DNA of 10,394 bases from assembly GCA_934454035.1 (NCBI GenBank), contig CAKSFY010000075.1, positions 1-10,394 on the forward strand. Reading direction: 5' to 3'. The position numbers were made by a program, and so were the translations under genes. This document shows positions 6,469 through 10,394 of the stretch, piece after piece. The DNA is from an uncultured Clostridia bacterium. Its GTDB lineage: Bacteria; Bacillota; Clostridia; UBA1381. The notes under the pieces are model-generated. The model worked only from the letters and a program-made list of their open reading frames with translations. It searched no databases and was not told the origin of the DNA. Every line of letters starts with the position of its first letter. Positions within the stretch are counted from its first letter, which is position 1.

Positions 6469-8412
6469 ATGGGAATAATAAAGACTCTGAGCAAAGATGT
6501 TGCAAAAAAAATTGCCGCAACAGAGGTTATAGAAAGACCTGTTTCGGTTGTTAAAGAGCTTGTGGAAAATTCCATAGACGCAGGTGCGACAATGATTACC
6601 GTTCGGATTGAAAGAGGAGGCATAAGCCGTATACAGGTTACTGATAACGGTTGCGGCATGATGAGAGAAGATGCTCTCGAATGCTTTAAAAGACATGCAA
6701 CAAGCAAAATTTCAACCGAAGAGGATTTATTATCGATATATACAATGGGTTTTAGAGGTGAAGCGCTCTACAGCATTGCGGCAGTTTCTCAAGTGGATTT
6801 ATTCACAAAAAGAGAACAGGACGAAACCGGGACGCATGTTGTTTATACCGACGGGGAGGAGCGTTCTCACTCTGATGAAGGCATGACGAACGGAACAACA
6901 TTTGTTGTATCGAATCTGTTTTATAATGTCCCGGCAAGAATGAAGTTTTTAAAACGCGATGCAACTGAGGCGGCATATATTACGGATATAATGTCAAGGT
7001 TTATACTGTCGCATCCCGAAATATCATTCAGATATGTTAACAGCCGAAAGGAAGTATATTTCAGCTCGGGAGATAATAATTTGACTAATTGTATATATGC
7101 AGTCTATGGCAGGGACTTTGCCAAAAGCGTTATTCCGGTTGATTATACTAAAGACGGGATAAGAGTGACGGGAGTTATAGGCAAAAGTGATATTTCGCGC
7201 CCAAATAAAAATTATCAGAGTTTTTTTGTTAACAAAAGATATGTCAAAAGTCCGTTTATGTCAACGGCGGTGGAAAATGCATATAAAAATAAAATAATGG
7301 CAGGTAAACATCCGATGGCAGTTTTAAATGTTGATATAAACGCTGCCATGACAGACGTAAATTCGCATCCTACCAAGCAGGAAATAAAATTTACAAACGA
7401 CCGGGAAAAGGAGGTTTTTTCGGCTGTGTTTCATGCAGTGGAAAATGCACTTTATTCAGATTACAGTATTCCCGAGCTTGAAATCGTAAAAGAAAAGCCG
7501 AAGCCTGCATTTACTCCGGATATTGTAAAAAGTGATGCCCAGTATGAACTTGAATGGGAAAAGAACAAAAACAGATGGTCTCCGGCAGATGAAAGTGAAA
7601 AGCCGCAGCCGGAAGTAAAAAAAGAGGAAAAATTGCCGGAACAATATGATACCGAAGCAAGCAAGGAGTATTTTCAGAAAAGACGCGACCAGATTTTGAA
7701 AAGCCTTGCATTTGAGAAAGCGGAAGCAGCACTGAATGAGACTCTGCCGGAGGTAATTCCTCCTGAAAAAAGCAAAACACCTATTTTTGATTATATAACA
7801 TCTGAAATCGTTAAAAATGAAATTGAGGAAAAACCTAAAGATTATAAAGTAATAGGGCAGATATTCGCCACCTATGTGATAGTCGAAAAGGGTGATGAAA
7901 TGCTTTTAATTGACCAGCATGCCGCGCATGAGCGTATAAAGTATGAAGAAATAAAAAAGGAACTGGACGAAAAAAAGGTTTCGGCACAGGATTTGCTGAT
8001 TCCGATAACCGTAAAACTTTCTCCTGTCGAATATGAAATTTTTGCGGAAAACAAGAATTTTTTGAGTGAGCTTGGATTTGAGACGGATAATTTCGGAGAA
8101 AATACAATTGTCGTAAGGACAGCACCGGCATATGTTGAGTATGAAGACGTTGAGCAGCTTTTAATTGAACTTTTGGGGCAGATAACCGATAATAAAAAAG
8201 GACCGGTGTCGCAAAAAGCAGAATATGCAGTGTACACAATTGCATGCAAGGCGGCAGTAAAGGCAAATCATTTATTTGACATAAAAGAACTTGAGCATCT
8301 TGCCGGCAAGGTTTTTGAGCTCGGTTCGGTAAATACCTGCCCTCACGGCAGACCGATTACCATATCGATGACAAAGAAAGAGCTCGAAAAAGAATTTAAG
8401 CGGATTGTGTAG
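6469..8412 (+). CDS. mutL: DNA mismatch repair protein MutL with endonuclease domain
   Basis: MutL links mismatch recognition by MutS to strand removal. The 647-residue product has an N-terminal GHKL ATPase: ELVENSIDAGA (Glu30 and Asn34, corresponding to the catalytic Glu29 and Mg-binding Asn33 of E. coli), DNGCGM, TSKI and the signature GFRGEAL (94-100). One oddity is IAATEV at 15-20, where the family almost always has IAAGEV, so Thr18 replaces a glycine in the ATPase lid region. A Lys/Glu-rich linker spans about 345-450. The C-terminal domain carries the metal-dependent nicking site DQHAAHERIKYE (482-493), ACKAA (592-596) and CPHGRP (624-629). This fits bacteria without MutH and Dam. QDLLIP (507-512) resembles the Bacillus clamp-binding motif QEMIVP, so nicking is probably directed by the sliding clamp. 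miaA follows within 9 bases. Confidence 0.98.
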   Translation: MGIIKTLSKDVAKKIAATEVIERPVSVVKELVENSIDAGATMITVRIERGGISRIQVTDNGCGMMREDALECFKRHATSKISTEEDLLSIYTMGFRGEALYSIAAVSQVDLFTKREQDETGTHVVYTDGEERSHSDEGMTNGTTFVVSNLFYNVPARMKFLKRDATEAAYITDIMSRFILSHPEISFRYVNSRKEVYFSSGDNNLTNCIYAVYGRDFAKSVIPVDYTKDGIRVTGVIGKSDISRPNKNYQSFFVNKRYVKSPFMSTAVENAYKNKIMAGKHPMAVLNVDINAAMTDVNSHPTKQEIKFTNDREKEVFSAVFHAVENALYSDYSIPELEIVKEKPKPAFTPDIVKSDAQYELEWEKNKNRWSPADESEKPQPEVKKEEKLPEQYDTEASKEYFQKRRDQILKSLAFEKAEAALNETLPEVIPPEKSKTPIFDYITSEIVKNEIEEKPKDYKVIGQIFATYVIVEKGDEMLLIDQHAAHERIKYEEIKKELDEKKVSAQDLLIPITVKLSPVEYEIFAENKNFLSELGFETDNFGENTIVVRTAPAYVEYEDVEQLLIELLGQITDNKKGPVSQKAEYAVYTIACKAAVKANHLFDIKELEHLAGKVFELGSVNTCPHGRPITISMTKKELEKEFKRIV

Positions 8413-8421
8413 GTGACGGCT

Positions 8422-9366
8422 TTGAAAATTCCGGTTATAGTAATTGCAGGAGCAACAGCGTCTGGAAAAACGGCGCTTTCTGTAGAGCTTGCAAAAAAAT
8501 ACGGCGGTGAAATAGTAAGCGCCGACAGTATGCAGATATATAAAGATATGAATATAGGAACGGCTAAACCGACCGAGGAGGAAAAGTGCGGTATTCCTCA
8601 TCATCTGATGGATTTTGTAAATCCAAAAGATGAGTATAGTGTCGCAGATTATGTCAGCGACGCACACAAATGCATAGCAGATATTGTGTCACGGGGAAAA
8701 GTGCCGATTGTCACGGGGGGGACCGGGCTTTATATAAATTCTCTGATTAACGATGTTGATTTTGAAGAAGAAACCGGCGGCGAAACAGTGCGTGCTGAGC
8801 TGAAAAGAATATATGAAAAAGACGGAGCGGACAAGCTTTATTTAATGCTTAAGGAAATTGACCCGGAGAGTGAAATTCCTAAAGAGAATGTCCGCAGGGT
8901 AATAAGAGCAATCGAATTTTACAAAATCCGAGGAATTACCATGACCGAACAGGCAAGATTGTCAAAACTGAAGGAAAGCAGATATAATCCGCTTATTATG
9001 GCTGTTTCGTGGGACAGACAGAAGCTTTATGAAAGAATTGATAAGCGTGTTGATATTATGATGGAGCAGGGACTTTTGGATGAGGTTTATTCTTTTTATA
9101 AAAAAGGGTTTACAAAAAAAATGCAGTCAATGAAGGGAATCGGATACAAACAACTCCTGGATTACTTCAGAGGACTGTCTGCATTAGATGAAGCTGTGAA
9201 TCTTATAAAAAGGGATTCAAGACGTTATGCAAAAAGGCAGCTGACCTGGTTTAAAAAAGACACAAGAATACATCTGATTGATGCCAAAAGCGATATATTG
9301 AAACAAGCTGAGGCTCTTTCCGAGATATTTTTGTCGGAAAATGAACAATTTTTCAGAAAAATGTAG
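8422..9366 (+). CDS. miaA: tRNA dimethylallyltransferase MiaA
   Basis: MiaA transfers a dimethylallyl group from DMAPP to N6 of A37 in tRNAs reading UNN codons, giving i6A37, the substrate of MiaB. With the TTG at 8422 the product is 314 residues, close to the family norm. It begins (M)KIPVIVIAG, the usual MiaA opening. The P-loop is GATASGKT (10-17), with alanine where most members have proline. SADSMQIYKDMNIGTAKP holds the conserved Asp35, and VTGGTGLYINSL (Thr101) follows. RRVIRAIEFY, QSMKGIGYKQL and RYAKRQLTWFK near the C-terminus are also typical. The GTG at 8413, directly after the mutL stop, would add three residues. TTG is preferred because AGGTGA at 8411-8416 is a good ribosome binding site 5 bases before it. 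The non-ATG start suggests modest translation. A run of seven G (8715-8721) lies inside the GGTGLY codons. Confidence 0.96.
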   Translation: MKIPVIVIAGATASGKTALSVELAKKYGGEIVSADSMQIYKDMNIGTAKPTEEEKCGIPHHLMDFVNPKDEYSVADYVSDAHKCIADIVSRGKVPIVTGGTGLYINSLINDVDFEEETGGETVRAELKRIYEKDGADKLYLMLKEIDPESEIPKENVRRVIRAIEFYKIRGITMTEQARLSKLKESRYNPLIMAVSWDRQKLYERIDKRVDIMMEQGLLDEVYSFYKKGFTKKMQSMKGIGYKQLLDYFRGLSALDEAVNLIKRDSRRYAKRQLTWFKKDTRIHLIDAKSDILKQAEALSEIFLSENEQFFRKM

Positions 9367-9397
9367 ACATTTTTAATAATATATAGTAAAATATAAT
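9364..9397 (+). promoter_or_regulatory. Candidate sigma-A type promoter for rsfS-leuS
   Basis: TAGACA (9364-9369) differs from the -35 consensus at one position and overlaps the miaA stop codon. TAAAAT (9387-9392), 17 bases later, differs from the -10 consensus at one position. A perfect TATAAT lies at 9392-9397, but at that position its -35 would be poor. The 63-base gap is the most AT-rich intergenic stretch here and has no hairpin terminator. A new transcription unit starting here is plausible; in AT-rich DNA such matches also arise by chance. Confidence 0.45.
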
Positions 9398-9429
9398 GTG
9401 AGATTTAAAAAAGCAGAAAGGCGATATGT

Positions 9430-9768
9430 ATGGAGAAAGTACAAAAAATTGCACAAGCGCTATATGATAAAAAGGCAGAAAATATTGATATTCTTGATAT
9501 AAGCGAGCTTACTTCACTCGGTGATTATTTCATAATATGCACCTGTAATTCAACCACTCAGGTCAAAGCGTGCGTTGATGAGGTTGAGGAGCGTATGCGT
9601 GAGGCAGGCTTCATGCCGTCGCACAAAGAAGGTTATCACGGCGGAACTTGGGTTTTGGTTGATTTCGGAGATATTATTGTCCATGTGATGCAGCGGGAAA
9701 CAAGAGATTTTTATGCTTTGGAAAAAATATGGGACGATGCAAAGAAAATAACAGTTGATTTGAAATAA
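9430..9768 (+). CDS. rsfS: Ribosome silencing factor RsfS
   Basis: RsfS (DUF143, also known as YbeB or YqeL) binds protein uL14 on the large ribosomal subunit and blocks subunit joining when nutrients are short. The 112-residue product covers the whole family domain. It opens with an alpha helix containing KIAQALYDKKAENIDILDI, then LTSLGDYFIICTCNSTTQVKACVDEVEERMREAG. It ends with GYHGGTWVLVDFGDIIVHVMQRETRDFYALEKIWDDA, in which the WVLVDFGDIIVHVM strand pair is the most diagnostic part. The ATG at 9430 has GAAAGG (9416-9421) 8 bases upstream. An overlapping ATG at 9426 is out of frame. leuS begins 28 bases after its stop, an arrangement I recall as common in Clostridia, which suggests co-transcription. 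Confidence 0.95.
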   Translation: MEKVQKIAQALYDKKAENIDILDISELTSLGDYFIICTCNSTTQVKACVDEVEERMREAGFMPSHKEGYHGGTWVLVDFGDIIVHVMQRETRDFYALEKIWDDAKKITVDLK

Positions 9769-9796
9769 CGATTTTACCGGAAAGGATTTTTAAAAA

Positions 9797-10394
9797 ATGG
9801 GAAAATATAATTTTAAAGAAATTGAACAAAAATGGCAAAAAAAGTGGGAGGATGCAGACTGCTTTCATGCAGAGAACGGAAGTGATAAAAAGAAGTTTTA
9901 TGCAATGATAGAATTTCCGTATCCGTCGGGAGCGGGACTTCATGTCGGTCATCCGAGAAGTTATACGGCTCTTGATATTATTGCGCGCAAAAGACGTATG
10001 CAGGGATACAATGTCCTTTATCCGATAGGCTGGGATGCGTTCGGACTGCCTACCGAAAATTATGCCATAAAAAATAAAATTCATCCGAAAATTGTTACCG
10101 AAAAAAATATAGCAAATTTTAAACGTCAGCTTAAAATGCTTGGTTTTTCGTTTGATTGGGACAGAGAGATAAATACAACCGATCCGAATTATTACAAGTG
10201 GACTCAATGGATTTTTCTTAAGTTGTTTGAGCATGGTCTTGCATACAAACAGGAGATGCCGATAAACTGGTGTACAGGCTGCAAAGTCGGTCTTTCAAAT
10301 GAAGAGGTTGTAAACGGCGTTTGCGAGCGCTGCGGAAGTGAGGTTGTTCAAAGAAGAAAAAGCCAGTGGATGTTAAAGATTACGGAGTATGCAC
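9797..10394 (+). CDS. leuS: Leucyl-tRNA synthetase, N-terminal part cut by the window end
   Basis: LeuRS is the class I synthetase that attaches leucine to tRNA-Leu. The visible 199 codons start MGKYNFKEIEQKWQKKWED, the normal LeuRS opening. They contain the HIGH-type signature PSGAGLHVGHPRSY (HVGH at 49-52), the core block GWDAFGLPTENYAIKN, and FSFDWDREINTTDP. The MPINWCTGCKVGLSNEEV segment supplies the first zinc pair (Cys159, Cys162), and CERCG supplies the second (Cys176, Cys179), so the zinc-binding insertion is intact. The remaining editing, anticodon-binding and KMSKS regions lie beyond the window. GGAAAGGA at 9779-9786 serves as ribosome binding site, with a rather long spacing of about 10 bases. 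No frameshift is seen in the part present. Confidence 0.96.
   Translation, partial: MGKYNFKEIEQKWQKKWEDADCFHAENGSDKKKFYAMIEFPYPSGAGLHVGHPRSYTALDIIARKRRMQGYNVLYPIGWDAFGLPTENYAIKNKIHPKIVTEKNIANFKRQLKMLGFSFDWDREINTTDPNYYKWTQWIFLKLFEHGLAYKQEMPINWCTGCKVGLSNEEVVNGVCERCGSEVVQRRKSQWMLKITEYA

Noticed and set aside
5677..6696. Long minus-strand open frames opposite mutS and mutL
   Set aside because: They shadow strongly conserved genes, have cysteine- and phenylalanine-rich unnatural composition, and show no ribosome binding site or known domain.
9674..10234. Minus-strand open frame opposite rsfS and leuS
   Set aside because: It lies opposite two well-recognised genes and its product resembles no family.

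Overview
The window is a housekeeping segment from a low-to-mid GC Gram-positive bacterium, most likely an anaerobic, probably uncultured member of the Clostridia. The clues are a folate/FAD-dependent TrmFO, a MutL with its own endonuclease motif and no MutH, strong AGGAG-type ribosome binding sites, and the order miaB - ymcA-like - mutS - mutL - miaA. Bacillus has the same order with cotE inserted between ymcA and mutS. All supported genes lie on the plus strand. I see no mobile element, CRISPR array, tRNA, rRNA or defence gene. No gene-free stretch exceeds about 85 bases.

Layout. Bases 2-1405 are one open frame that is a chimera. Its first ~53 codons are an internal piece of a RimO-type radical-SAM methylthiotransferase, and from about base 140 on it is TrmFO lacking its N-terminal FAD-binding loop. 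The join lies in a short stretch (Leu-Ala-Lys-Lys-Gly-Ile-Lys) that both families plausibly share, and the GC content changes there, so an assembly chimera is the leading explanation. Then come a small membrane-anchored thioredoxin-fold protein without the CxxC pair (1398-1907), miaB (1935-3353) and a YmcA/YlbF-family protein with a cysteine-rich tail (3431-3811). A long hairpin (3812-3860) precedes mutS (3895-6459), mutL (6469-8412) and miaA (8422-9366). After a candidate promoter come rsfS (9430-9768) and the first 199 codons of leuS (9797 to the window end).

How the genes work together. TrmFO, MiaA and MiaB modify tRNA: m5U54, i6A37 and then ms2i6A37. MutS and MutL perform mismatch repair. 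The YmcA-like protein belongs to the Ric family, whose Bacillus members form a complex with iron-sulfur clusters, and it sits directly after the Fe-S enzyme MiaB. RsfS and LeuRS act in translation. Tight spacing (an 8-base overlap, then gaps of 27, 9 and 9 bases at several junctions) suggests co-transcription of trmFO-trx-miaB and of mutS-mutL-miaA. rsfS-leuS probably starts a new unit.

Nothing here is clearly a new biological system. The points most worth a second look are the RimO-TrmFO join, the strand-asymmetric hairpin before mutS, the CxxC-less tethered thioredoxin-fold protein, the five-cysteine tail of the Ric-family protein, and a Gly-to-Thr change in a highly conserved MutL ATPase motif.
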